A stretch of DNA of 64,000 bases from Lactuca virosa (Eukaryota; Streptophyta; Magnoliopsida; Asterales; Asteraceae). Positions 10,296 to 21,624 of this stretch are shown here, piece after piece (the first letter of the stretch is position 1; each line of letters opens with the position of its first letter). The notes below the pieces were generated by a model, which saw nothing but the letters and a program-made list of their open reading frames with translations, did not search any database and had not been told where the DNA came from. A program made the position numbers and the translations under genes. The stretch spans positions 142,880,561 to 142,944,560 of the forward strand of contig CAKMRJ010005523.1 in assembly GCA_928212115.1 (NCBI GenBank), in the 5' to 3' direction.

Positions 10296-10675
10296 TGTGA
10301 CAACCGTCAAAATTCGAGTCGGTTCTAGATTTGACTAAACTTAGTTGCATGTGTAGGCACGACACGTGCTAGCTTTAGTAGCTAGAGGATAATTCATAAC
10401 CTACTTGAAACTTGGAAACAATTAGAAACGAGGGAAATTGTATATAGATTTCACATTGATACGAAACTTCTATAACTACTTTAACTGTAACAACTATCCA
10501 AATTCGGGTCATTCCTTGACTCGAGAATCTTTGTATACTCATGTAGACACATCATGCATTGACATAATAGTAGAAATTAGGTTAGAGTCTCATAGGTTAT
10601 TAAGTCAAAATTGAAAACTAGGACTAGTATACTTGATTCTTCAATTTCACTTGAATCTCGGAATCACTACATAGA
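10296..10675. repeat. Tandem duplication of the LTR head (190-bp period)
   Basis: TGTGACAACCGTCAAAATTC at 10296 is echoed by TGTAACAACTATCCAAATTC at 10486, and similar downstream text follows both (CATGTGTAGGCACGACACG versus CATGTAGACACATCATGC). The copies are strongly diverged. Confidence 0.7.
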
Positions 10676-11053
10676 ATACCAATAAACCGACAAAAACGAA
10701 TTTCAAATATTATTTATAACAATATAAGAGTTATAAGACTCAGAAATAATTTTATGTCTCCAAAATTCAATCTATCTTGATATCCAAAGATTAACAATTT
10801 CCTTAAAACCCTAAAAGCATTAAAAACCTAAAATTTATAAAATTTAACATCCAAAATTCCGTAAAATTGTTATGAACCTTAATATATCAAAATTTAAATT
10901 ACTAAGTGATAGAATATAATGAAGGAAAGAAAATTTTAATTAAAAACACCTTATTTCTAATTTAAAAGTCAAAAATCAAAGTTTTTATGAATAAAAACTA
11001 GGTTAAGATGCATATATTTTATAAAATAAGATATTTTTATAAAAGATTTGTAT

Positions 11054-11062
11054 TTTATAAAA
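11054..11062 (+). promoter_or_regulatory. Element C LTR TATA-like box
   Basis: TTTATAAAA followed by a pyrimidine-rich stretch (CACTCTCACTCCCTC), about 760 bp into the LTR. Position and sequence only. Confidence 0.45.
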
Positions 11063-13350
11063 GTAGAAGAGAGGGAAACCCACTCTCACTCCCTCAAATT
11101 CGGACACTCTTCTCCTTCCCAACAATCCTAATCATTTTCACTTTAAATTCACTCCACCTCCCATATTTCTCTCTCTAAAACTTATCTCTTCATTTTCTCT
11201 CAAAATGAAAAATGTAGAAGTAGAATAATTGGGAGAGATTTGTACGTTCGATTCTTCATGAGTTCAAATACATATCTTTATTTTGTTGGCCAATTTTGGT
11301 GGAGAGAAACCCCAAAGAGATGACGAGAGAGATTGAGTATCTAGAGAGACAGAACCTCTCTTTTCTTCTCTCTAAAACCCCCATTCTTTCCCTCTATGAA
11401 TTAGCTCCAAAACCCACGGAATTTCCAGCAAATATCCCTCATTTTACTCAAGAATCATCATCATCATTTGAAGTTGATCTTCAAGGTAAAATCAATTTCC
11501 TTACATTTTGTTCACTTTTCTTTAAAAAATATCAAGTTTTCTTGCATTTTTCTCCCTTTTCTACACCATTCTTTATGAACATTCATATGTATGTTCATGC
11601 ATGTCGAATTTGATGATGATGGTGGTAGGATTTCACCCCAAAAACAAACATGCATGTTGTTAGAAGGTGAAATCCAATGATCAAAACCTACATCAAATCC
11701 ATCAACTTAAGTTTTACAAGTTTTAAAGATTTAAAACCACATGCATTCAAGTTTTTCATTTAGAAACATCATTTTGAACAAAATAAGTTCATTCATGGTC
11801 TTCAAACATAATGCATGTGTTGAACATCAAGCTTAAAGGCTTGATGATCAAAGTACATTGTTAAGAATGCTTATAAAGGATTTATTCATAAATAAATATC
11901 TAAAACTTATTTTCTGCTCAAATCTGATTTTTCCCATAATCCAAACAACAACATAAGATGATACGAAAATTTTCAGAAAATAAATCATTTTTCTCGATTT
12001 ATTGTAATTTTTGCAAGAAAATAGTTCAATAATTCACATCAAATACTTTTTATGGTCATTAAATTCTAGTAACTTTCTAATATGACTTATGTACTGGTCA
12101 AAGACGTTTCACGAAGTTTCATGCATTTCTATGACTGTTTTCTATTGATTTCAATTTTATTTTTGTTGAAGAGAAATAAATTGTAACATACAGGTATGAA
12201 TGTCCAAAACCATATGTGAGGATTCAAGTGGTTAAATAAAGGAAAAATAGTTATACATATCTAAAAGTCATGGAAAAATTTCTGGAAGTCCTTGACTTCA
12301 GTTGGAAGACAAATACAAAGTTTGGGGATTTTTAATTACTGTTTTTATATTTAATTAAAATTTCTTTGTGCAAAAGATATTTAAATTATAAAACCAGGTT
12401 TTATCGATCCAATTTAGCATTTAATAATTTTTCCAGTTTAGGGACACTGTGAAGCGGTAACATAACAATTATAATAATTTTCCATGATCATTTACTATTT
12501 TCCAAAAATTTTATGACGTTTTTAAGGAATTAAATTGGTGAAAAATAGTTAGACAAATCAACAATTCAAGAAAATTTATTTTAATCTCTTTGACTTCAGT
12601 TAAAACTGAAAATACAAAGTTTGGGAAATTTTATAACTTATTTGATTTAGTTTTGAATGTTTAAACATTTGAAACGCTTTCCAAAATGTTATAGTTACAC
12701 TTCAATTGACATTGCCAAAAATGAGATTTTTCACTTAAATTTGTTTTTTAACAAATTGATCCATGGAAATCTGAATTTATAGAAAAATGTTTGTAACTTT
12801 TACAAAACATAATTGTGACACAATATTGGCATAATTCTATTGTAGAAATTAAGTATACTAGTGTTAGATTTTCGACTAGAGACTTACTAGTGTGTAACCT
12901 TATCGTAGGGAATCGATAGTAGGACGTGAGGGAAGTTAGCTCAAGGCATCACAAATATCTTCACGCATCATTGTGAGTATTCACAGCCCTTATTTTCGGT
13001 TTTTACGTTTTGGGGGTGGAAAAGCATGTCCTAAATTATTTATGTTCGTTGTATTTAATTTGACTTGTATCAAACTTGGATGCTATATTTTGAATGTATG
13101 TGTATGATACTTTAATTCATGAGGCCTTATCGTGGTTAAGTCCCTGGAATTCGTTCATACAAATCAATAACTCATTTGAGCCCATGGCCATTATGGATAG
13201 CGCTATTAGGAGGTAGACAACTCCTCACTCGCACGATTCGCTGGAGTGCATTTTACCATTTTTCCCTATCTTAGTGATAGATATAGAAAAGGGCACCCTC
13301 GGTCATTAGGTGTGGGTTGTGAACTCATGGTATAATCATTATGCACACAC

Positions 13351-13746
13351 GAACCTTGTATCTCATTTTAGCATCAGACTTTATTTCTCATGAGAATATG
13401 AACGTTGCATCCCATTTGGGCAACATACTTTATTTGTCATGATGACAACGAACCTATTTATTCATTTTAGCATCGAACTTCATTTCCCATGAGAATATGA
13501 ACGTTGCATCCCATTTGGGCAACATACTTTATTTCTCATGATGACAACAAACCTATTTATTCATCTTAGCATCAAACTTTATTTTCCATGAGAATATGAA
13601 CGTTGCATCTCATTTGGACAACATACTTTATTTCTCATGATAACAACGAACCTATTTATTCATTTTAGCAACAAACTTTATTTCCCATGAGAATATGAAC
13701 TTCGCATCTCATTTTGGCAACGTACTTTATTTCTCATGATGACAAC
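13351..13746. repeat. Four tandem 99-bp repeats in element C LTR
   Basis: Units start at 13351, 13450, 13549 and 13648. Each contains GAGAATATGAACGTTGCAT, then CAACATACTTTATTT, then CATGATGACAAC, with only a few differences between units. Confidence 0.93.
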
Positions 13747-14124
13747 GAACTTTATTTATGCAAACTTATTTACTCATTTTAGTAATATACATTTATTTAT
13801 GGAAACTTCTATCAAAACTTTGACTACGATTCATGAAACCAATATTTTTGTAAACCTCTGAACTCACCAACTATTTTTATAGTTGACGCTCGTTTTACAT
13901 GCTTTTTTAGGAATCATCGAGTAAGTGTCACATAGAGACATATCGTTTGTAGGAGCATTCACATGTGTTATTTTTCAAATGTATGGTAATATTTTTCTTT
14001 GAAGTTGTTCAAACTCATTGTAAACTATAAATATTTTAATACTATGGTTGACGTTGTCTTTATCTTTTGCTATGAAACCCTTTGTACTGTCGTTACCTGT
14101 GTTTCCGCTTTAGGGGGTGTGACA

Positions 14125-14530
14125 AAAGGAAACCAACAAGATAGAAAAGCTAAATAGGAAATATCTAAGGAAAATAGTCGGACTACATGGGGGTACCTAT
14201 ATCCATCATCTCTGGTGTGGATAATAGGTTTACCTCCAGATTCTAGCAAACACTGCGGAAGACCCTAGGAACATGCTTGCATATGAGCACGGCTTACCAC
14301 CCCAAAACAGACGACGAAAGCAAAAAATTATCCAGACATTAGAAGACATGTTTCGAGCTTGTGTGATAGACTTTAGGAACGCTTGAGATACTCATCTACC
14401 CTTAATTGAATTCTCTTACAATAACGTACAACATCGTTTGAAGCTTTATATGGACACAAGTTTCAATGACCGGTATGTTGGGTGGAAGTACGTGATACCT
14501 AAATAGCAAAGAAACATGCAGGTGATACAC
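14125..14530 (+). pseudogene. Element D integrase fragment (left part)
   Basis: The plus-strand translation follows a Gypsy integrase core: KETNKIEKLNRKYLRK, then SIISGVDNRFTSRF, then the LGTCLHMSTAYHPKTD block, then decayed text ending in SFEALYGHKF and KKHAGDT. Several stops and frame changes are present, and the upstream half was separated by insertion of element C. The frame is cut at 14530 by solo LTR E and resumes at 55890 with LLIGPDITQQ. The join across E, using one copy of TACAC, is what proves that these two fragments were once contiguous. Confidence 0.85.
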
Positions 14531-15578
14531 TATAACATCGTGATATTTACCATAATTTTTTTTCCTTTTTAAAACAATCTTTAACAGAATACGTTAGCAG
14601 AAGACTTAGTTTTTAATTTAAAACATTTTCAAACCACAACGTTACCTCAAAATTCAAACATAATTCCAACCCATTTAAAATGTAAGAAAAAGTACTTTAA
14701 AGTAAATAATAAAAAACGTGTCCAAGATTGGTATCGATAGTATAAATCTACTACCCATAAGTAACCCCTCTCACCAAGGCCAATCTTCTAGGCTACATGC
14801 CCTAATCATAAGGCACACAAGAGAAAAGATACAAGTGCCAGCCCCTGATGAGTGAGTTCATAAAGAACGCACATAAAACATACAAACCACAATGGTTCAA
14901 TCATTCATTTTACGATGAAGCATAAAAATGATAGACAAATACCACATAGAAAACAACTGCATATCGTAAACATTCAATCACATATTTAACCGCATACATG
15001 CATATATGTTCAACCACAATTCTACCACATAACATATATGATCAACCAAATATCATATAAACAACGGCATAGCTTGTAAACAATCACATTTCATATATAG
15101 GCAACCTTTACTTATTTAACCTTTTACTAATAATCAACCTTTTGTTATATATTCAAACTGTTAATATGCAACCAACCTGTTTGTTATTTATTCAAACTCT
15201 TATTGTATCTATCCAACCAATTGATAGAAAAGTGTCCCTTATTGCTACCTAACCCAAGAGAAACACCTCGTTCACTACTTGTGTGCATGGCGAGCCAAAT
15301 GCTCTAAGTGGCTTATGAATTCCACCCAAAACACCAACCCCGTGACTCCACTTTCGCTACTCCGACTTTGCAAAGTAGTATAAGTACTTCGCGGTGTCAT
15401 TTAGGAATCGGTAGAGACGGTGCCAATTCTACCGCAACCCCTCCCGACTCCCACATGATGTTTTTGATGGCCGCGAACGAGGGACTAACATCACTCCAGC
15501 ACACGAACACCGAAGTGCCCACAAAACCATGTGTCACACGGTCATCTAGAAAGACCGAAAACTAACAACCTCTGTGGC
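14531..15578 (-). repeat. Solo LTR E, left part
   Basis: Begins TATAACATCG (ancestrally TGTAACATC), preceded by target duplication TACAC (14526-14530). Continues until element F inserted. No internal region, primer-binding site or polypurine tract is found in either part of E, hence a solo LTR of about 3.66 kb. No gene in it. The frame at 15308-15565 is not recognisable. Confidence 0.75.
15574..15578. other. Target-site duplication of element F, left copy
   Basis: GTGGC here and ATGGC at 53273-53277 flank the element F LTRs. One base has changed. The joined host sequence then reads on into E. Confidence 0.65.
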
Positions 15579-16064
15579 TATGACAACCGTCAATTTCTGG
15601 TCAAGTCAAAGTCAACGAGTCAAACCTGTAAAATCAACAAGTACTTGTATGATAGGACTTACTCTATGTTTACTAATGTACAACTCTCTATCTTAATACA
15701 AAGTATCAGTCGAAAGTTTCATATGTTCAGAAATTCTTAACCCTAACCAGGGTGAGTGATGTAACGACTCTATAAAGCACTATTATGTACCCTTCGGGGG
15801 CATAAAACACTCATAACAAGGCATAATGGGGTTTACAAACCTTGCATTACGGCGCCAAACACTAACAAAGGTCACAAACAAAGTCTCTCTCAATCTCTCC
15901 CACTCTATCTCTCTCTCTCCCAAATCTTTCCCAAATATCTCTTCGTATCCTAAATCTCTCCCAAATCTCTTTCAACTTTTTATAAACATCCGTACTATCC
16001 CAACCCTTTCCTTTGTTGAAAACAGCTCAAAACCAAAGCAGAAAACCCACAAGCACCCTCTTGG

Positions 16065-16395
16065 TCCGGAACCCTCTTAATCCGGAACACCTTCTCATGA
16101 ACCGGACAATCTTGCTCCGAACACCCTCTGATTCAGAACCTTCCCTTGTGCTTCGGAACTTCGCATGGACCGGACAGATTCACTCCGGAAGGTTTTGATC
16201 CGGAAGCTCCTGATGATCCGGACTCCTTCGCATCTCGGAAGACCAGCCTGCTCCGGACCTCGCCGCTTCGCACCTCCTGACTCCGGATTGTGCTGATTCG
16301 ACTCCGGAACTTGAAGGCCAGCTTCGGAACTCATCTTTTTTCTCCAGAAAACTTCTTGACCCCGGAACCCTCGCAGACTCGGACCCCATTCCGGA
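16065..16395. repeat. TCCGGA palindrome array in F 5' LTR
   Basis: Nine exact TCCGGA hexamers plus several one-off forms (ACCGGAC, CTCGGA, CCCGGAA) within 330 bp, mostly 18-35 bases apart. The same array stands in the 3' LTR. Confidence 0.9.
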
Positions 16396-16733
16396 TTTTT
16401 GACCATTTCAGACCTTTTTGCAATTTTAGGAGTCTCTGACGCTGGGAACTTCCTAAAACTCGCATTTTTCATGACTTAAACCCTCTAAACTCCTATTTTA
16501 TGTCAAACTTGAAGAGTTAGATCACATTTTCATAGAATAACGTCTAAGACTCATATTATTTTATTCATAAAGTAATCACCCACTTTACATCACTATTCAC
16601 ACACTCCCTAGTCAGATCATTGTCCTTTTTTTCAACTCCTCCCAACACTCCATCAGATTTGCCTTAACCAAATCCACCCAAGATATATTTATTCTTTACC
16701 CTCAATGTCACACTTACCTTCACCCAAAAACAC

Positions 16734-16736
<3 letters not shown>

Positions 16737-16764
<28 letters not shown>
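16737..16764. repeat. (TC)n microsatellite in F 5' LTR
   Basis: About 14 uninterrupted TC units. The matching place in the 3' LTR (about 51541-51560) has only broken CTCCCTCTTCC text. Confidence 0.95.
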
Positions 16765-16767
<3 letters not shown>

Positions 16768-18511
16768 TTTTCTCAGATTACGATCTTCTGGACAAGGAGT
16801 ATTCTTATGTTTTCCTCCATTCCTGGTAAGTTTCTTCATTTAGCTCCTAAATATTCTACACTTCATCATACAAATCATGGATCATTCACACAAATATTGA
16901 CATATTTGCTCTTAGGATCTTCAAATCTTCAAGTATCCTTCAAGTGTGCTTGACTTGAAACTCCCTTTCTTCAACCTCCCACCTCAGGAAATCACTCAAG
17001 TTGAGTTCATACCCCTATCTTTTCATGTTTTCATCAAGTTTTAAGGGGGGAGAACGCAAGTTACAACACCAAAACATATTCTAACTCATCCAACAGCTTT
17101 CAACAGAAAAGTTATGGTCCATTCACGAACTGTTTTGACCATCTTAAGCATAATATTTTTCAAAACCGTTTGATATGCAAATAGTTCAGGTTTATAAATT
17201 TCTAATGAATACTTGCACACGTTCATACGATTTTTCTACAATTTATGGTGATTTTTACAAAACTGCTTACCATTTTAGAAGTGATTTCGAACCAGTCTGT
17301 GAAGATGGACATTTTCACACTGGCTAGAGACCACTAAAAATCATAAAATAAATTATGAACAAACTAGACAAATATTATGAACTCCCAGAGTTTACGGATT
17401 CAGTTTTCGACTTACAATGATTTTACTATGATTTTTCTAAAAACAGTGACAGAAAGTTTAAAACTAGTAAAATGGTTTATAAGTTCATTAACACTTTGTA
17501 ACATGTTGAGCAAAGTGTATAGCCGTAAATATCTACATGATGATTGTATTTCTTGTTAGTTTACTTCCATGAAATAGAAATAATCATTCACATCGGGGTC
17601 TTTCATCACTACAAACATATATGATAAACTATAATAGGTATAGTTTATGGTACATTAACACTGTGAATACACTAAGGAAGGTTTCATTCACACTACAAAA
17701 AGGGATTTTCATTTCACACTACACGTAAACTCGTTGAATCAAATTTGTGAGACAGTACTTCATTGTATTCTTTAGAGTACTTGTTAAAACTCATGTATTA
17801 TAACCATAGTCTCCTGTAGGGAGAGCGTGATACTTGTGTATAGATCCATAGTGGGACTAACAATCCCGCACCTTAGCTGCATGCAACAGTTAGACCGGCA
17901 GGTCTGGGGTGACAAATGTCAAAACATTCCAACGCCCGAAGTACGTCGTAACAGGCTTACTATGTCAATTGCACGGTTATAATAACTCACATAGGGAAAC
18001 AGCGACACATATACTTTACGGGAATTCTTACATTCAAAAGGGTTTTATTTATTTAAAACTGCTTATACTATCATAAGTATGGAAATACTTGTACATTTCG
18101 GTCTTTGGGTCTTAAGACTAGAACTCATTTCATAAGGAAAATATTGGATTTTTCTTGAACATACATTACATTTACAAAGAAAGGATTTCAACTCTACATA
18201 CAAAAGCTTATGCACTCACCAACTTAATTGTTGACACTCTTTCAAAATCACTTGTATTCTCAGGTAATCAATAAAAACAGGTAACTACCAGCTTTTTAGG
18301 ATGGAACGCTACGGCGTCAAAGAAAACATTTTATCATTATATTGTAATCGATTTTGAAACATGTAACTCATGAAACCATGTAACTTTCTCGATTAAATTT
18401 ATGATGGTTGTGTCTACTTTCATCACTACTATACTCGTTGTTATGATACTATACATGAAGTCCTCCACCCCCGGACATTTCCGTCATCCTTGGTTTGAGG
18501 GTGTGACAGAT

Positions 18512-18523
18512 TGGTATCAGAGC
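18512..18523 (+). other. Element F primer-binding site
   Basis: TGGTATCAGAGC, three bases after the LTR end, complementary to initiator-Met tRNA. Confidence 0.95.
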
Positions 18524-18987
18524 ATTGTTTATAGTGAACTAAGTATATCGAACCACATAAGATATACCAACTATAAATGCAATGGGACTAAAACTCTATG
18601 ACTAAACATTTTTCATACAACTATACTTTTAGAAATTAAATATTTTTTTGAGTATAAGTACATGCATACATGCCAGTATAGTGTCGTAACTAGGAAAATA
18701 CAAAGTAAAAAGGACGAGTTGTACACTGCGAGTATGCCTTGGGATATGTAATCAAGTCTGGGACGAATATTGCCTGATCAACTATATTTGTCCGAGAAGT
18801 GACTCGCATATGCTGGGGGATAGTCGTAGGGGACAACAAGTCTAACAACCTACCATCACCCATACAAATAATGCACTAAGAACCGAACATAACATTTAAA
18901 ATACTATAGGAGTATTTTATGTTTCTTTAGCGCAATATTTCTAGATTCATTATGTGCCTCTTACACCCCTATTCTCGCACAGACATC

Positions 18988-19697
18988 ATGGCAGGATTCC
19001 ACTTACCGGGAGACCCCTATTTCTCGAATCAAGGAAACAGGGGATGGATAGAAGAGGAACCAGAAGAAGACCCTGAGGAAGTGTTCGAGGAAGAGCCCGA
19101 ATAAGATCCCAATGAGGACCCCGAAGAAATCGAAGAGGAAGAGCTCGAAGAAGATGAACTTGAAGAGGAACTAGAGGAAGAAGAAGACGAAGAGGAGTCA
19201 GAAAAAGAGCCGAGGTTATCAACCCTCCTTATGTTGTCAGGGTTCCCGAGAACCGTTTTGGCTACAATGGACCTATGCCCCGTTGGGTGGCAGACATCGA
19301 GAGGTGGAGTTGTCACCAGCGACATCGTTCACCATTTGGCGAACAACGAGGTGACTATGACCTCAACCATGGAGGACCGGCTGACAAAGCCATCCCATTC
19401 GTGATCCAGCAAATCACGAACCTCGGGGATCAAAATAGAGCGACGGCGAACCGAGTTCGGGAGGCGAGTGCTGCTGCGGAAGACACCGACGCGCATACTC
19501 GAGACCTGGAGAGAGACTACTACCCCATTGATCGACTCATTGAGGACCTTACCACTGCTCGGGCGGAGGTAAGGGAGTATCAGGAAAGACACTCGGCTCT
19601 CGAGGAGAGAGTGATCGCAACCGAGCGTCAGTTAGCAGAACTTCAAAGCACCTCGACTTCATCTCAGGGACCGCAGGGTACTGGTCGCCGTGAGTAG
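18988..19697 (+). pseudogene. Element F extra ORF upstream of gag: acidic, coiled-coil protein
   Basis: The ATG at 18988 opens MAGFHLPGDPYFSN, followed by a long Glu/Asp-rich run (EEEPEEDPEE type). A stop at 19102-19104 interrupts the run and the frame shifts somewhere before 19230. It continues as NPPYVVRVPENRFGYN, PRWVADIERW, and then a heptad-rich helical stretch (about 19500-19650: RDLERDYYPIDRLIEDL, EYQERHSALEERVIATER) ending QGTGRRE-stop at 19697. About 237 codons if continuous. It is not gag: gag with its Pro-rich start, capsid and zinc knuckles comes later. I know of no function. An acidic N-terminus plus coiled coil suggests an oligomeric structural or accessory protein (inference). 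A GTGAGT splice-donor-like hexamer overlaps its last codons. Confidence 0.6.
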
Positions 19698-20379
19698 GGT
19701 TCATACCACTCACAAATCTTTATAGATTAGGTTTATGAGTATGCGTTGGTGCTACTTTTCTCTGTGTGTAGGTTCAATCCTGCGATTAAGTGATTACACT
19801 AGTTGAAGGATCGTAATGCTGTCAAAATTTTTCCTTGCATTGATGTCATGTAGACCTGCATCCAGGTCAAAATTTTCAAACACTATGTACTAAACCATAT
19901 CAATGAAATTGGCATGCATTATATTTCATTGGGAGTTTTACCACTAAATTCATAACATTGTATATCGTTACTTATGGCAAATCTACGATTAATTAGTGTA
20001 TACAGTAATGTTGTATGTAATTAAGAATCTATCGATTTAGAAATGGTGGTTCCGCTTTAGGTCATGTTCCTTGTTTGGTTGTGGGGTTAGGGCAGACCCA
20101 TTAGATTCAACGATCTATTCAAATCTTAATTATACACAACTAGTATACACTAAGCGATTGCAGAAGGACATGGTATGGATCAAGTCACAAGATTTCATTG
20201 AGACATTTCTATTAAATTCATAAGTTAATTATATGGACTTCTATTATGAATTGCTTGCAAATACTTTAAAGTCGGGATATAATACACATGGAAATGATAA
20301 TTTAGTTCAATAACAACCGATTTATCACCACTATTAAAGGCTTACCATCTTTTCGTCTTTAAAAACTTGTGGCAGAATT
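19698..20379 (+). other. Element F spacer between extra ORF and gag
   Basis: About 680 AT-rich bases with no reading frame I can support. It contains possible splice acceptors (CTGTGTGTAG at 19762-19771, and TTGTGGCAG just before gag). Confidence 0.5.
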
Positions 20380-20512
20380 ACGCCACCACGGAGAAATCCC
20401 AGGCGTTTCAACGACGCACCACCACCACCTCCACCGCCACCACCATCACCACCTCCACAATTTGACCTTGCCTTTTTCCAAGCTACCGTGACAGCAGCTG
20501 TGGCAGCCGCGA
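20380..20512 (+). pseudogene. Element F gag, N-terminal segment
   Basis: The frame reads (ACG)PPRRNPRRFNDA, then a run of prolines, then PQFDLAFFQATVTAAVAAA, the usual Pro-rich opening of these Gypsy gag proteins. The codon in the start position is ACG at 20380-20382 where Met is expected, so initiation is probably lost. The frame is cut at 20512 by element G and resumes at 38205. CGCGA is duplicated at the junction. Confidence 0.8.
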
Positions 20513-20840
20513 TGTAACATCCCAAATTTCAAGGCCAAAAATTTCATTTTTAGATAAGTTATTATAAAACCAACAGTATAAGAAAACATCCATAATATCA
20601 TGTCATGTCAAAACCAAAGTAGAAATAATCAAAACATGTTATCATAAAACAATATCAGAGTGTAATCCCAAAGATCTCATGTGCGGAAAACCATAGTGTG
20701 ATGCGCTGTGAACGAGCTGGCTCCTTTCCTTTGAAAACGAGTACCTGAAACCAAAACTGTAAACCGTAAGCATGAAGCTAAGTGAGTTCCCCCATCCTAC
20801 CACATACCATACTATCACGTAGCATACATACTGCCGGGCA

Positions 20841-21022
20841 ATTCTGGGGTGCCCGACCTACCCGGTCCAGACATTCTGGGGTGTCGACCTACCCTGTCAA
20901 GCAGTTTTGGGGTGCTGACCTACCCATGTCAAGCCATTCCAGGGTGCTGACCTACCCATGACAAGCCATTCTGGGGTGCTGACCTACCCATGTCAAGCCA
21001 TTCTGGGGTGCTGACCTACCAT
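20841..21022. repeat. 32-bp tandem repeats in G left LTR
   Basis: Six TTCTGGGGTGC / GACCTACCC units. The right LTR has one fewer (27667-27815). Confidence 0.88.
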
Positions 21023-21624
21023 TCGGTCCTAACAACCGAACTCCAGGGACTATTTCACCCCCCACTACTACTATCACACATATCATAACATAATCATACT
21101 GTCAGGCATATCTGGGGTGCCCGACCAACCCTTCGGTCCCTACGACCGAGATACGAGGACTATTTCACCTTCTACTACTACCACATAATAACATAGCATA
21201 AACATACTATCAGACATATCTGTGGTGTCCAAACTGCCCTTCCGTCCTAGCAACCGAACTTGGGGACTATTCCCTCATACTACCACTATCACATATAACA
21301 TATCATGCTAGCACATAAACATATCAGGTAGTAGCAAACCTAGATGAATATCACAAACACAATCATCTAACATACAACTCCTATTGGTGGGCCGATATTG
21401 TGGTTGTAGACCCACCGCTATTGGAAGGTAACTCACCTCACACTGCTGAAGTCCCGTAGACTCAACCCCACACTGCTGAAGTCCCGAGGGACTCAACCCC
21501 AGCTGCTGGATGACAGATTCCCGAACTGTCAACACCAAAATAACACCCAATTAATAATTGGGTTCCAATACATAAACATAAGTCCATGCTTGGGGGTAAA
21601 AGACTACTCTACCCCTAACTTGGC

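Larger units (their letters stand above)
9504..14124 (+). mobile_element. Element C: 3' end of a Ty3/Gypsy element
   Basis: A polypurine tract followed by a long 3' LTR is all of this element visible on the plus strand. The rest lies to the left, interrupted by A, B1 and B2. It inserted into the integrase of element D: right after the LTR ends, the D frame resumes at KETNKIEKLN (14125 on). 9504-10280 has no recognisable pol, only the familiar sequence before the tract (GGGGCAAAATTCTTTCAA). Confidence 0.75.
10296..14124 (+). repeat. Element C 3' LTR (3829 bp)
   Basis: Begins TGTGACAACCGTC and ends GGGGGTGTGACA, the same terminal sequences as the LTRs of F. The following bases AAAGG (14125-14129) should be one copy of the target duplication. 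Contains a TATA box, a duplicated head and a 99-bp tandem array. The 105-codon frame at 11296-11613 lies in the LTR leader and matches nothing I know. Confidence 0.88.
15579..18508 (+). repeat. Element F 5' LTR (2930 bp)
   Basis: Starts TATGACAACCGTC (second base changed from G; the 3' LTR has TGTGACAACCGTC) and ends GGGTGTGACA. The pair shows many small differences by eye, so F is older than H. A TATA-like TTTTTATAAAC lies near 15977. The leader carries the TCCGGA array. Confidence 0.93.

Noticed and set aside
11296..11613. 105-codon plus frame
   Set aside because: In the leader part of LTR C, low complexity, no known motif, no second copy to test it.
18986..19325. Minus-strand Ser-rich and Leu/Pro-rich frames
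   Set aside because: They are the reverse shadow of the Glu/Asp-rich run of the plus-strand ORF in element F.
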